From: Croceibacterium ferulae
GTDB taxonomy: Bacteria; Pseudomonadota; Alphaproteobacteria; Sphingomonadales; Sphingomonadaceae
Length of the DNA stretch: 64,000 nucleotides
Reading direction: 5' to 3'
NCBI RefSeq assembly: GCF_003660445.1
Contig: NZ_QZVQ01000003.1
Span: forward strand, 124,001 to 188,000
Both the position numbers and the translations under genes were made by a program. Shown here piece after piece: positions 1 to 8,890 of the stretch. The notes under the pieces are model-generated. The model was given only the letters and a program-made list of their open reading frames with translations. It was not told the origin of the DNA and did no database searches. How positions within the stretch are numbered: the first letter of the stretch is position 1; every line of letters begins with the position of its first letter.

Positions 1-1655
1 GTCGCGTCGCCGTACTGGTAGGAGCGGGAGAAGCGCTTGTCGTTGCGGCTGGTCGTCGCCTTGGTCATGCCGACGAAGGCTTCGATCTCCCACGTCTCGC
101 CATAATAGTTGGTGCCTGCCTGGACGTAGCTGGTCTTCGTATCGATGATGTTGGAGATCTGGTCGATGTTGACCGAATTGTTCGTCAGCGTGAAGTTGGT
201 GAGGTTGTGCGCTTCGTCCACCACCACGCTTTCCGGCCGCACGTTCAGCACGTCGCCCAGCACCGGATTGTTCTCGAACGAACGGATGCCGTAATCCGGG
301 TTGAACAGGAAATAGCCCGGGGGCGCATTGGGCGACACTTCGCGTGTGCCGGGCTGTCCGCCGACACCAGGTGTGGTGACGAAGGTGCCGCCGACATTTT
401 CCCCGAACAGGGTGACCGGCGTGCGGCTGCGGAACTGGTCGTCCACGCGGCGATTGGCGATCGTGCCCTTGGCGAAGACCGTCCATTCCGGCGTGATCTC
501 GAAATCCAGTCGGCCGTCGATCGAGTAGCGCTCGTCCTCCTGCGTGTTGGTGAAGTTGCGGATCAGCGAAGGCGCCTGATCATACCACTGCGCCTGGCAG
601 GACCGCTGTTCCAGCGTGCGCTGGTTCTTGGCCGCGTTGGTCGCATCCGCCGCCAGGAACGGGATCAGTTCGAAACATTCCGCCTGCGTATCGGCGGCGA
701 TCATCCTTTCCAGCAGGGTACGGGGCGTGAAGGTGCTGCTGGCGAAAGGCACGTCCGCCTGGTCGGTGCCCAGCGTGTCCAGATTGTATTCGAAGGTCTT
801 TTCCGGCGACCCGTCGAAATCGTAGAAGCGCGAATAGCCGCGATTGCCGCTGGTGGTGGTCTCGTAATTGTGGCCGTTGTTCTGCAGCTTGGTGTAGGTG
901 CCGCTCAGGATCACGCCCAGCCGGTCGTCGAAGAACTGGTTCGCGACAACGGCGTTGAAGTCCGGCGTGTAGTCCTTGCCCAGCGAGTTCTGCGTCACGC
1001 CGGCGCGGGCGGTGATGAACAGGTCGTCGAAGTCCAGGCCGGTGCGGGTCTTGATCTGCACGGTGCCGCCGATCGAACCTTCGGTCATGTCGGCGGTGGA
1101 GCCCTTCACCACGTCGATGCTCTTGACCAGTTCCGCCGGCAGTTCGCGCAGATCCGCGCCGCGACCGCTTGAGGTTGAGCCAGTCAAAGAGTTGGTCGAC
1201 TGCACGCCGATGCCGTCCAGTTCCACGCGGGTCAGGTCCGGCCCGTTGCCGCGCACGGCAATGGCCTCGCCTTCGCCGAACTCGTTGCGGCTCAGCGCCA
1301 CGCCGGGAATGCGGCTGATCGCCTCGTTCACGTTGCGGTCGGGAAAGGAGCCGATGTCGTCGGCCACGATGGAATCGGTCGCGGTGCGGGCGTTGCGCTT
1401 GCGGTTGTTGGCGCTCTGCTGGCTTTCGCGCGCGCCGCTGACGATGATCTCGTCGCCGCCGCCGGCCGCATCGGCCACCGTGTCCGGCGCCGGATCGACA
1501 TCCTGCGTCACGCTGCCGGTCACCACCGGCGAACCTGCCTCGGTGCCCGGTGCCGCCTGTGCCAGCGCCTGCCCGCTGCCTGCCGCCAGGGCGAGCCCCA
1601 GCACCGCCCAGGACGCCGTCGCCTGCGCCATCAGACGCAATTCCACTCTCCGCAT
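1..1655 (-). CDS. TonB-dependent receptor (C-terminus cut by window edge)
   Basis: Outer-membrane receptor for energised uptake of large ligands, here probably pectic oligosaccharides. About 551 codons are visible and the barrel runs off the left edge. The start at 1655 has a purine-rich GGGAGAGAG site just upstream. An N-terminal signal peptide ends near residue 33 (ALAQA). A TonB-box-like DEIIVSGARES lies at about residues 68-78. The plug domain follows with the family phrases NEAISRIPGVA, RVELDGIGV and EGSIGGTVQIKTR. Family and location are clear. The substrate is inferred only from the uronate genes upstream of it on the same strand, from which a terminator-like hairpin and its own promoter region separate it. 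Confidence 0.93.
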   Translation of the reverse strand, partial: MRRVELRLMAQATASWAVLGLALAAGSGQALAQAAPGTEAGSPVVTGSVTQDVDPAPDTVADAAGGGDEIIVSGARESQQSANNRKRNARTATDSIVADDIGSFPDRNVNEAISRIPGVALSRNEFGEGEAIAVRGNGPDLTRVELDGIGVQSTNSLTGSTSSGRGADLRELPAELVKSIDVVKGSTADMTEGSIGGTVQIKTRTGLDFDDLFITARAGVTQNSLGKDYTPDFNAVVANQFFDDRLGVILSGTYTKLQNNGHNYETTTSGNRGYSRFYDFDGSPEKTFEYNLDTLGTDQADVPFASSTFTPRTLLERMIAADTQAECFELIPFLAADATNAAKNQRTLEQRSCQAQWYDQAPSLIRNFTNTQEDERYSIDGRLDFEITPEWTVFAKGTIANRRVDDQFRSRTPVTLFGENVGGTFVTTPGVGGQPGTREVSPNAPPGYFLFNPDYGIRSFENNPVLGDVLNVRPESVVVDEAHNLTNFTLTNNSVNIDQISNIIDTKTSYVQAGTNYYGETWEIEAFVGMTKATTSRNDKRFSRSYQYGDA

Positions 1656-1821
1656 TCTCTCTCTCCCCTTTTGTTCCGTTCGCGACCGGAAGCCGGCCGG
1701 GGCAGTTTTCTGCCTCGCTCGTCTGGAGAATGATGGCGCCTTGCCATTGCGCAGGTCCTGACCGCGGTCCCCACGACCGCTGCCGGACGGCAACCCTCAA
1801 TCCCCTGTGCGACTCTTGTCC

Positions 1822-1838
1822 CGTTTGTATGACAAACG
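1822..1838. promoter_or_regulatory. FadR/GntR-type inverted repeat upstream of the TonB receptor
   Basis: CGTTTGT-ATG-ACAAACG is a perfect 7-3-7 inverted repeat. Its core TTTGTATGACAAA fits the TNGT-N3-ACNA pattern known for operators of the FadR subfamily of GntR regulators. It lies about 170 bp upstream of the receptor start. A GntR gene of that subfamily is present at 46255-47079, but the pairing is only inference. Confidence 0.5.
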
Positions 1839-1904
1839 AGGCCGGGAAAGGCTACGAAAATATGAGACGTCACTTCGCCATGTGGAATTGCGTCCGCAGG
1901 GCGA

Positions 1905-1940
1905 CAATGAAAACGCCCGCCGGCCTGGGGGCCGACGGGC
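1905..1940 (-). terminator. Rho-independent terminator of the exuT-uxuB-uxaA operon
   Basis: Read on the minus strand, arms GCCCGTCGGCC and GGCCGGCGGGC (1940-1930 and 1925-1915) pair over 11 bp with one mismatch around a 4-nt loop, and GTTTTCATTGT follows. It starts about 30 bp past the exuT stop codon. Confidence 0.6.
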
Positions 1941-1968
1941 GCGAAAAAGGCCTTGGAAGGAAGTGGCG

Positions 1969-3279
1969 TCAGGCCGCCGAGCGGTCCGGGATGCGCGGGA
2001 CCAGCAGGTGGATCACGCCCAGCGCCACCAGGTAGACGCTGCCCGCGACCGCGAAGACCGGCCAGTATGTGCCGGTCGTATCCAGCACCCAGCCGGTGAA
2101 CTGCGCCATGAACATGCCGCCGATCGCGCCGGCGGTACCGCCGATGCCGATCGCGCTGCCGATGCCGCTTTGCGGGATGGTGTCGGATGGCAAGGTCAGC
2201 AGGTTGGCCGACCAGGCCTGATGCCCGGCCGCAGCCAGCGCGATCAGCGCCACGGCGCCCCACAGGCTGTCGACATATTGCGCAAAGACCACCGGCAACA
2301 CGAACAGGGCGCACAGCAGCATGGTCAGCTTGCGGGCCTTGTTCTGGCTCATGCCGCTGCGCATCATGCGCATGCTGCTCCACCCGCCGGCGACGCTGCC
2401 GATATCCGCCACCAGATAGATCGCGACGAGCGGCGGGCCGAACTGCGCCAGCTCCAGCCCGTGCCGGCGGTTGAAGAAGTCGGGCAGCCAGAACAGGAAC
2501 AGCCACCAGATCGGATCGGTCAGGAACTTGGCGCTGGCGAAGGCCCAGGTCTCGCGCATGCGCAGCACGGCCAGCCAACCGATCTTGGGCGGCACGCCGA
2601 CCGAAGTGGTGGCGGACGCCGCGGAGATGGCGGGCGCCTCGATCGCATTTTCCGCCGGGGCGGGCGGCGCGACATGGGCGGACTGGTCCACCGGCGGGTT
2701 GCGGTACAGCACCAGCCAGGCGACCAGCCACAGCATGCTGACGGCGCCGGTGATGATAAAGGTCCATTGCCAGCCATAGGCGATGGTCAGGATAGGGACG
2801 AGCAGCGGCGTGATGATCGCGCCGATATTGGAGCCGGCGTTGAAGATGCCGGTGGCAAAGGCGCGCTCCTTCGGCGGAAACCACTGTGCCACCGCCTTCA
2901 GGCTGGCGGGAAAGTTGCCGGACTCACCGATGCCCAGGGCGAAACGCACGGCGGAGAACCCCGCCACCGTGTTGACCAGGCCATGCGCGATATGCGCGCC
3001 GGTCCACACCACGAAGGCGATGGCATAGCCGGCCTTGGCTCCGATGCGGTCGATCGTGGCGCCGAAGCCCAGGTAACCGATCGCATAGGCCGCCTGGAAC
3101 CACAGCACGATGTTGGCATAATCACCTTCGGTCCAGCCGAATTCCTCCTGCAGCGTCGGCTTCAGCAGGCCGATCATCTGCCGGTCGACATAGTTGATGA
3201 TCGTCGCCGCCAGCAGCAGGCCGACAATCACCCAGCGGTAACGCCGGCCTTGTGCCGCCCCCTGTTCGATCGTGTTCAC
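1969..3279 (-). CDS. exuT: Hexuronate transporter, ExuT-like MFS
   Basis: Inner-membrane major facilitator of the anion:cation symporter family, 436 residues, expected to import galacturonate or glucuronate with protons. NYVDRQMIG in the first membrane segment, the GIGESGNFPASLKA stretch and the FATGIFNAGSNIGAI stretch are typical of ExuT-type hexuronate carriers. About 12 hydrophobic segments are spread evenly. I take the GTG at 3279, six bases after GAGAGG; a TTG one codon upstream is the alternative. It is last in an operon after uxaA and uxuB, 51 bp downstream of uxuB, and a terminator-like hairpin follows. The uronate role rests on family plus neighbours. Confidence 0.88.
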   Translation of the reverse strand: MNTIEQGAAQGRRYRWVIVGLLLAATIINYVDRQMIGLLKPTLQEEFGWTEGDYANIVLWFQAAYAIGYLGFGATIDRIGAKAGYAIAFVVWTGAHIAHGLVNTVAGFSAVRFALGIGESGNFPASLKAVAQWFPPKERAFATGIFNAGSNIGAIITPLLVPILTIAYGWQWTFIITGAVSMLWLVAWLVLYRNPPVDQSAHVAPPAPAENAIEAPAISAASATTSVGVPPKIGWLAVLRMRETWAFASAKFLTDPIWWLFLFWLPDFFNRRHGLELAQFGPPLVAIYLVADIGSVAGGWSSMRMMRSGMSQNKARKLTMLLCALFVLPVVFAQYVDSLWGAVALIALAAAGHQAWSANLLTLPSDTIPQSGIGSAIGIGGTAGAIGGMFMAQFTGWVLDTTGTYWPVFAVAGSVYLVALGVIHLLVPRIPDRSAA

Positions 3280-3330
3280 CAAAATCCTCTCCCTTGTCCC
3301 GTCCCGAAAACGCCGCCCCGAAACGTCGGG

Positions 3331-4779
3331 TCAGCCGGCCATTTTCAGCAGGCTGTGCGTGGCATTCCTGTTCACCATCGCCGCATGGGCCTGCTTCAGC
3401 GCGGTCACGAATTCCGCATCGCCGGCCAGTTCGCGCGGGAACACCGCCTGGCAGGCCAGCAGCCCTTCGATGTCACCCGCCGCCGCCAGTGGCGCGAGTT
3501 GGTCGCCCAAGGGATCGACCAGCCGGTCGCCCTCTCCCCGCGGAAGTGCCAGGAAGCGGAACCAGGCCGCGATCGGCACTGCCAGCCGTCCGGTCGGCAA
3601 GCCGGCGCGGCGCCGGTCGGCCACGGTACCCAGGATGCGGAAGGGCAGCTTCTGCGACCCGTCCCAGGCGATCTGCGCCAGCAGGTGGCGGATCGCCGGA
3701 TTGCGGAACCGGTCCAGCACGCTGTCGGCATATTCCGCCAGCTCCATGCCCTCCAGCGGGCGCAGCGTGGGGGCGATATCCTCGTGCATCATGCGGGCGA
3801 CAAAGGCGCTGAGTTCGGCATCGCCCATCGCATCGGCCACCGTCTCGTGACCCAGCAGCACGCCCAGATAGGCCAACGTCGAATGCGGCCCGTTCAGCAG
3901 GCGCAGCTTGGCCTCCTCGAACGCGGCGACATCGCTCACGAACTGCACGCCGGCCGCCTCGAAGGGCGGGCGGGCGCCGCGGAAATCGTCTTCCACCACC
4001 CATTGCGTGAACTGCTCGCGCTGGATCGGCCAGGCGTCGTCCAGCCCGGTCGCGGCCGCCACCTGCTCGCGCACGGCATCGGTCGTGGCGGGCGTGATCG
4101 AATCCACCATGGAAGACGGAAAGCTGACATTGTTCGCGATCCACGTCGCCAGCCCGGCATCGCTGGCCTCGGCATATTCGCGCACCGCCCGGCCCAGCCG
4201 CGCCCCATTATGCGCCAGATTGTCGCAGGACAGCACGGTCAGCGGTCCGCCGGCTTCTGCCTTGCGCCGGGCGAGGCCCGCCACCAGCCAGCCGATGAAG
4301 GTGGTGGGCTTGCCCCCCGCCAGCTCCGCCGCGATGCTCGGATGGTTGGTGTCCAGCCCGCCATCGGGCGAGAGGCAGTACCCCTTCTCCGTCACGGTGG
4401 AGGTCACCAGCTGCGTCGTCGGCGCGGCCAGCCGCTGCAGGATCGCCTCGCCATTCTCGCGCGCGTTCAGCAACTCGGCAATCGAACCGATGATCCGGTA
4501 CTCGGGTTGGGCGGACAGCAGCGCCAGCACATACAGCCCGTCCTGCGGGCGCAGCGCGTCGGCGGTGCCGGTGGAATTGAGCGCGACTTCGCAGATCGAC
4601 CAGCGCGGATCGCTTTCCAGCACGGCATCGGCATAGGCGGCCTGATGCGCCCGGTGGAACGCCCCGGGGCCGAAATGGACGATACCGGGGGTGCGCCCTT
4701 CCAGCTGGTAGGCGGGCGCGGCGGTGCCGGGCGTCCGCTGGTCCAGCGTGGCGCGCGACAGGCGGGGGGTTCCGTTCAC
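3331..4779 (-). CDS. uxuB: D-mannonate oxidoreductase (fructuronate reductase), UxuB type
   Basis: NAD-dependent long-chain dehydrogenase of the mannitol dehydrogenase family, 482 residues. It is expected to reduce D-fructuronate to D-mannonate in the cytoplasm. HFGPGAFHRAHQA near residue 35 is the nucleotide-binding signature; TVTEKGYC, SCDN and FPSSMVD match E. coli UxuB closely. The GTG start overlaps the uxaA stop codon (GTGA), so the two are translationally coupled. Oddly it is paired with altronate dehydratase, whose usual partner is tagaturonate reductase (UxaB). No UxaB is seen in the window, so this enzyme may serve both epimers or UxaB may be elsewhere. Confidence 0.87.
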   Translation of the reverse strand: MNGTPRLSRATLDQRTPGTAAPAYQLEGRTPGIVHFGPGAFHRAHQAAYADAVLESDPRWSICEVALNSTGTADALRPQDGLYVLALLSAQPEYRIIGSIAELLNARENGEAILQRLAAPTTQLVTSTVTEKGYCLSPDGGLDTNHPSIAAELAGGKPTTFIGWLVAGLARRKAEAGGPLTVLSCDNLAHNGARLGRAVREYAEASDAGLATWIANNVSFPSSMVDSITPATTDAVREQVAAATGLDDAWPIQREQFTQWVVEDDFRGARPPFEAAGVQFVSDVAAFEEAKLRLLNGPHSTLAYLGVLLGHETVADAMGDAELSAFVARMMHEDIAPTLRPLEGMELAEYADSVLDRFRNPAIRHLLAQIAWDGSQKLPFRILGTVADRRRAGLPTGRLAVPIAAWFRFLALPRGEGDRLVDPLGDQLAPLAAAGDIEGLLACQAVFPRELAGDAEFVTALKQAHAAMVNRNATHSLLKMAG

Positions 4780-6293
4780 AGGGTCACGCCTCGTTTCCAG
4801 ATGGCAATATCACGCTCCTCATGCACTTCGTTGCGCGCCGGTTCGCCGCTGGCGACCGCGCAGATCTTGTCCAGCAGCGCCTCCGCCGTGGCGTCCATGC
4901 CCCCAAGCGGGCCGGGGTCGAGCACCGATCCAGCATCGAAGTCGATCCAGTCGGGCTTGCGGCCGGCGAGACCATGATTGGTGGCCAGCTTCATGGTCGG
5001 CACCGGACTGCCCAGCGGGGTGCCGCGGCCCGTGGAGAACAGCGTCAGCGTGGCGCCGGCCGCGGCCAGCGCGGTGGTGGAGACGGCATCGTTGCCGGGC
5101 GCCTCCAGGATGGTCAGGCCGGGCCGGCGCAGCCGCTCGCCATAGCGCAGCACGTCGACCACCTCCGCACGGCCGCCCTTCTGCACCGCGCCGAGCGACT
5201 TTTCCTCCAGCGTGGTGATCCCACCCGCGACATTGCCCGGGCTTGGATTCTCGCTGATCGGCTCCCCATGGCTGAGGAAGTATGCCTTAAAGCCGTTCAC
5301 CAGATCGACCAACGCATGGAACGTGCCTTCATCCCGCGCACGGGCCATCAGCAGGCGCTCGGCGCCGAACACTTCGGGGATCTCCGTCAGCAGCGCGGTG
5401 CCGCCGGCTGACACGACCGCATCTGCGGCGCGGCCGATCAGGGGGTTGGCGGTCAGGCCACTGAAGCCGTCCGACCCGCCGCATTTCAGACCTAGCCGCA
5501 ATGCCGACAGGCCGACATCGGTACGCCGGTCGGCGGCGGCCTGCTCGACCAGCTCGTCGATCGCGGTCGCGCCTTCGCCCATCTCGTCCACGCTGAACTG
5601 CGCGCCCAGCGTGCGCATCCGGGCGCGATAGGGTTCGGGGATGCGCTCGATCAATGCGGATAGCTGGTTCTCCTCGCACCCCAGCCCCAGCAGCAGCACG
5701 CCGCCGGCATTGGGGTGGCAGGCCAGCGATGCCAGGATACGGGCGGTGCCGTCCAGATCATCCCCCAGCTGCGAACAGCCGAACGGATGGGCAAAGGCCA
5801 GCACGCCATCGATGCTGTTGCCGTGGCGCTTGTTCGCCTCCGCCGCCAGCCGCTGCGCCGTGCGGCCGACGCAGCCGACCGTGGGAATGACCCACACCTG
5901 GTTGCGCGTGCCCACGCTGCCATCGGCGCGTTCGTAGCCGGCGAAGCGCCAGCGGTCGGCGGCGACCGGCGGCAGGGGGAACTGCGCCGGTTCGTAGCGA
6001 TACGGCTCCTCCCCCGACAGATTGGTGTGCACATTGTGGCTGTGCACATGCGCGCCGGGCGCGATGCCCTGCGTCGCGCTGCCGATCGGCCAGCCATAGC
6101 GCAGCACCTGCTCACCCGCGGTCAGGCCCACCAGCGCGATCTTGTGCCCTTGCTCGATCGGTTCGCTGGCGGAGATGCGTCTGCCGGCAACCTCCACCAC
6201 TTCGCCGGCGGCGATCGGGCGCAGCGCGACGGCGACATTGTCGCGTCCGTCGATCTGCACGGCGGCGAGGTTCAATTGGTCGATAACACTCAT
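4776..6293 (-). CDS. uxaA: Altronate dehydratase UxaA
   Basis: Dehydrates D-altronate to 2-keto-3-deoxy-D-gluconate in galacturonate catabolism. The 505 residues span the N-terminal SAF domain (about 1-100, with the HVHSHNVHTNLS metal-site motif) and the UxaA catalytic domain, with GCSQLGDD, GLGCEENQ, ENPSPGN and GNDAVSTTALA as in E. coli UxaA. The ATG at 6293 lacks a Shine-Dalgarno site. A -35/-10 pair (TTGTGC, 16 bp, GATAAC) would start transcription only a few bases upstream, so the message is probably leaderless or nearly so. First gene of the uxaA-uxuB-exuT operon, divergent from uxaC. Confidence 0.94.
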   Translation of the reverse strand: MSVIDQLNLAAVQIDGRDNVAVALRPIAAGEVVEVAGRRISASEPIEQGHKIALVGLTAGEQVLRYGWPIGSATQGIAPGAHVHSHNVHTNLSGEEPYRYEPAQFPLPPVAADRWRFAGYERADGSVGTRNQVWVIPTVGCVGRTAQRLAAEANKRHGNSIDGVLAFAHPFGCSQLGDDLDGTARILASLACHPNAGGVLLLGLGCEENQLSALIERIPEPYRARMRTLGAQFSVDEMGEGATAIDELVEQAAADRRTDVGLSALRLGLKCGGSDGFSGLTANPLIGRAADAVVSAGGTALLTEIPEVFGAERLLMARARDEGTFHALVDLVNGFKAYFLSHGEPISENPSPGNVAGGITTLEEKSLGAVQKGGRAEVVDVLRYGERLRRPGLTILEAPGNDAVSTTALAAAGATLTLFSTGRGTPLGSPVPTMKLATNHGLAGRKPDWIDFDAGSVLDPGPLGGMDATAEALLDKICAVASGEPARNEVHEERDIAIWKRGVTL

Positions 6294-6302
6294 TTGCAGC
6301 GT

Positions 6303-6330
6303 GTTATCATTTGTGCCAACGCTGGCACAA
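6303..6330. promoter_or_regulatory. Divergent uxaA/uxaC control region with LacI-type operator
   Basis: TTGTGCCAACGCTGGCACAA (6311-6330) is an 8-4-8 perfect inverted repeat with a central CG, the form typical of LacI-family operators. On the minus strand it fills the space between a -35 (TTGTGC) and a -10 (GATAAC, 6308-6303) for uxaA, so a bound repressor would block that promoter and probably the uxaC promoter too. The likely ligand protein is the LacI regulator at 7792. Confidence 0.7.
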
Positions 6331-6360
6331 GCGGCCATACAGCCATTATGTGAGGAAATC

Positions 6361-7776
6361 ATGCGTTCACTGGTGTTGCACGAAGATCGCCTGCTCCCCG
6401 CCGATCCCGGCACGCGGGCCATTGCACGGCAATTATATGCCGGCATCGCCGACCTGCCGATCGTCAGCCCGCACGGCCATACGGACCCGGCGTGGTTCGC
6501 CACCGATGCGAACTGGACCAACGCCACCGAACTGCTGCTGGCGCCCGACCATTACCTGTACCGGATGCTCTATTCGCAGGGGATCGCGATGGAGACGCTG
6601 GGCGTGCCGGCGCATGGCGTGGCCCCCGCGCATGATCCGCGCGCGGCATGGCGCCTGTTCGCCGAGCATTACCACCTGTTCCGCGGCACCCCGTCGCGCA
6701 TGTGGCTGGACCATGCCTTCGCCACCGTGTTCGGCATGGAGGTGGCGCTGGAGGCGGAGAGCGCGGACCTTTATTACGACACCATCACGCAGCAGCTGTC
6801 GACCGATGCGTTCCGCCCGCGCGCGCTGTTCGACCGGTTCAATATCGAGTTCCTGGCCACCACCGAAGGCGCGCAGGACAGCCTGGCCCATCACGAGGCG
6901 ATCCGCGCCTCGGGCTGGAACGGCCGCGTCGTGTCCACCTATCGCCCCGATGGCGTGATCGATGTGGAGCACGAGGCGTTCCGCCCGGCCATGGCGCGTT
7001 TCGCCGAACTGACCGGGGAAGATGTGTGGAGCTGGCAGGGCTACCTGGCCGCGCATCGCAAGCGTCGGGCCGACTTCCGCGCCATCGGCGCCACCGCCAC
7101 CGATCATGGCTTCCTGACGGCGCAGACCGCCAACCTGTCCGCCACCGAAGCCGAGGCCCTGTTCCGCAAGGTCACGGGCGACAACTGGACCCCGGCCGAT
7201 GCCGAACTGTTCCGCGCACAGATGCTGACGGAGATGGCCGGCATGAGTGCGGAGGACGGCATGGTGATGCAGATCCACCCCGGCGCCTACCGCAACCACA
7301 ATGGCGGCCTGTTCGCCAGCCACGGGCGCGACAAGGGGGCGGACATCCCCATGCGGACCGATTACGTCAGCGCGCTGAAGCCGCTGCTGGACCGGTTCGG
7401 CACCAGCACAACCCTGTCCATCATCCTGTTCACTTTGGACGAGAGCACCTATGCCCGCGAGCTGGCGCCGTTGGCCGGGCATTATCCGTGCCTGAAGCTG
7501 GGCCCGTCCTGGTGGTTCCATGACAGCCCAGAGGGGATGCGCCGCTTCCGCGAGATGACGACGGAGACCGCCGGCTTCTACAACACGGTCGGCTTCAACG
7601 ACGATACGCGCGCCTTCCTGTCGATCCCCGCGCGGCACGACGTCGCCCGCCGGGTCGATTGCGCCTTCCTGGCGCGGCTGGTGGCGGAACACCGGCTGGA
7701 GGACTGGGAAGCCGCGGACCTGGCGTTCGAGCTGACCAACGGGCTGGTCCGGCGCGCCTACCGCCTGAACGACTAA
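6361..7776 (+). CDS. uxaC: Glucuronate/galacturonate isomerase UxaC
   Basis: Uronate isomerase of the amidohydrolase superfamily, 471 residues. It interconverts D-glucuronate with D-fructuronate and D-galacturonate with D-tagaturonate, the first cytoplasmic step of uronate catabolism. SPHGHTDPAWF carries the metal-binding His38-x-His40 pair. GDNWTPADAELFR and KLGPSWWFHDSPEGM are family stretches. I chose the ATG at 6361 because AGGAAATC precedes it and the protein then aligns with family N-termini; an open frame extends further upstream but would run through the operator. Followed 15 bp later by the lacI regulator in the same operon. Confidence 0.95.
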   Translation: MRSLVLHEDRLLPADPGTRAIARQLYAGIADLPIVSPHGHTDPAWFATDANWTNATELLLAPDHYLYRMLYSQGIAMETLGVPAHGVAPAHDPRAAWRLFAEHYHLFRGTPSRMWLDHAFATVFGMEVALEAESADLYYDTITQQLSTDAFRPRALFDRFNIEFLATTEGAQDSLAHHEAIRASGWNGRVVSTYRPDGVIDVEHEAFRPAMARFAELTGEDVWSWQGYLAAHRKRRADFRAIGATATDHGFLTAQTANLSATEAEALFRKVTGDNWTPADAELFRAQMLTEMAGMSAEDGMVMQIHPGAYRNHNGGLFASHGRDKGADIPMRTDYVSALKPLLDRFGTSTTLSIILFTLDESTYARELAPLAGHYPCLKLGPSWWFHDSPEGMRRFREMTTETAGFYNTVGFNDDTRAFLSIPARHDVARRVDCAFLARLVAEHRLEDWEAADLAFELTNGLVRRAYRLND

Positions 7777-7791
7777 GGCAGGGCAACCGGC

Positions 7792-8820
7792 GTGAGCGGC
7801 GCGCCCACCATTGTCGATGTGGCGGCGGCGGCGGGCGTGTCGGTCCGCACGGTGTCGCGCGTCATCAACCGTTCGCCCAAGGTGGGGGCGGCGACGCGCG
7901 ACGCGATCGAGCAGGTAATCGCCAGCCTGGGCTTCACTCCCAGCGCGCGGGCGCAGGCGCTGGCCAGCGGGCGATCGCAGCTGATCGGGGTGATTCAGGG
8001 GGACGAGAACGCCCATGTGCTGGGCGCGATCCAGCGCGGCATCGTGGAAGGCTGCGCCGAGAGCGGGCACGAACTGCTGGTGCGCCCGGCCCGGCTGGCG
8101 GATCCGGACATAGTGCAGCAGCTGACCGGTTTCGCCCGCCGATCGCGGGTGGACGGGCTGATCATCCTGTCGCCCGTGTCGGAGGTGCCGGGCCTGCCCG
8201 CCGCGCTGTCGCAGCTGGGTGTCCCGGCGGTCGCGCTCGCCAGCCGGCAGCTGGCCGGCTATCCCACCGTGCTGGTGGCGGACGATGCCCGGGCGACCGC
8301 GGCGATGGGCGCACATCTTGCCGGGCTGGGTCACCGCCGCATCGCGCTGGTCACCGGCCCGGCGGGCCGCGCATCGTCGCAGGAACGCGCCGCCGGATTC
8401 ACCCGCGGTCTGGGCGACACCGGCATTACGCTCGATTCTCGGCTGATCGTGGAGGGCGACTACACCTTCGCCTCCGGCATGGCGGCGGGCGCGCTGCTGC
8501 TGGACGCGCCGCAGCCGCCCACCGCGATCTTCGCCTGCAACGACCTGATGGCCGCGGGCGTGCTGAAGGCGGCGGAGCAGCGCGGGGTGGCGGTGCCGGG
8601 CGAGCTGTCGGTCGCCGGGTTCGACGGCACGGATGTCGCCGCGATGGTCAGCCCGCCGCTCACCACCGTGCGTCGCCCCATGCGCATCATCGCACGCCGC
8701 GCCACGCAGTGCCTGCTGGCGCATATCGACAAGGCGCCCGCCGCGCCGGTGCAGGACCACATCGCGCTGGAACTGGTCATCGGCGGCTCCACCGGGCCGG
8801 TTCCCCAGTCAAGGCGGTGA
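7792..8820 (+). CDS. LacI-family transcriptional regulator of the uronate operons
   Basis: DNA-binding repressor of 342 residues. The LacI helix-turn-helix and hinge occupy residues 7-60 (IVDVAAAAGVSVRTVSRVIN...), followed by a periplasmic-binding-protein-like ligand domain with IFACNDLMAAGVL and VAGFDGTDVA. GTG start. It sits between uxaC and a GH2 enzyme, so the effector is probably a uronate or downstream keto-acid, and its likely target is the TTGTGCCA palindrome at 6311-6330. Target and effector are inference; the family is certain. Confidence 0.9.
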   Translation: MSGAPTIVDVAAAAGVSVRTVSRVINRSPKVGAATRDAIEQVIASLGFTPSARAQALASGRSQLIGVIQGDENAHVLGAIQRGIVEGCAESGHELLVRPARLADPDIVQQLTGFARRSRVDGLIILSPVSEVPGLPAALSQLGVPAVALASRQLAGYPTVLVADDARATAAMGAHLAGLGHRRIALVTGPAGRASSQERAAGFTRGLGDTGITLDSRLIVEGDYTFASGMAAGALLLDAPQPPTAIFACNDLMAAGVLKAAEQRGVAVPGELSVAGFDGTDVAAMVSPPLTTVRRPMRIIARRATQCLLAHIDKAPAAPVQDHIALELVIGGSTGPVPQSRR

Positions 8821-8890
8821 CGAGAGCGCTGGCGCTTGGCCGGGCCTTGGGTTAGCTCGTGATCCGATAATTTACGGGTAGGACAAGCGC

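Larger units (their letters stand above)
1656..1968. other. Intergenic region between receptor and exuT (313 bp)
   Basis: No gene seen. The stretch holds the leader and promoter region of the TonB receptor, a 17-bp perfect inverted repeat at 1822-1838, and the terminator-like hairpin of the exuT operon at 1915-1940. I found no convincing -10 and -35 pair for the receptor. Confidence 0.6.

Noticed and set aside
1807-4977. A very long open frame on the plus strand opposite exuT-uxuB-uxaA, and similar long frames opposite other genes
   Set aside because: High GC content opens antisense frames; their translations are Arg/Gly/His-rich without domains, while the true genes have family motifs and ribosome sites.
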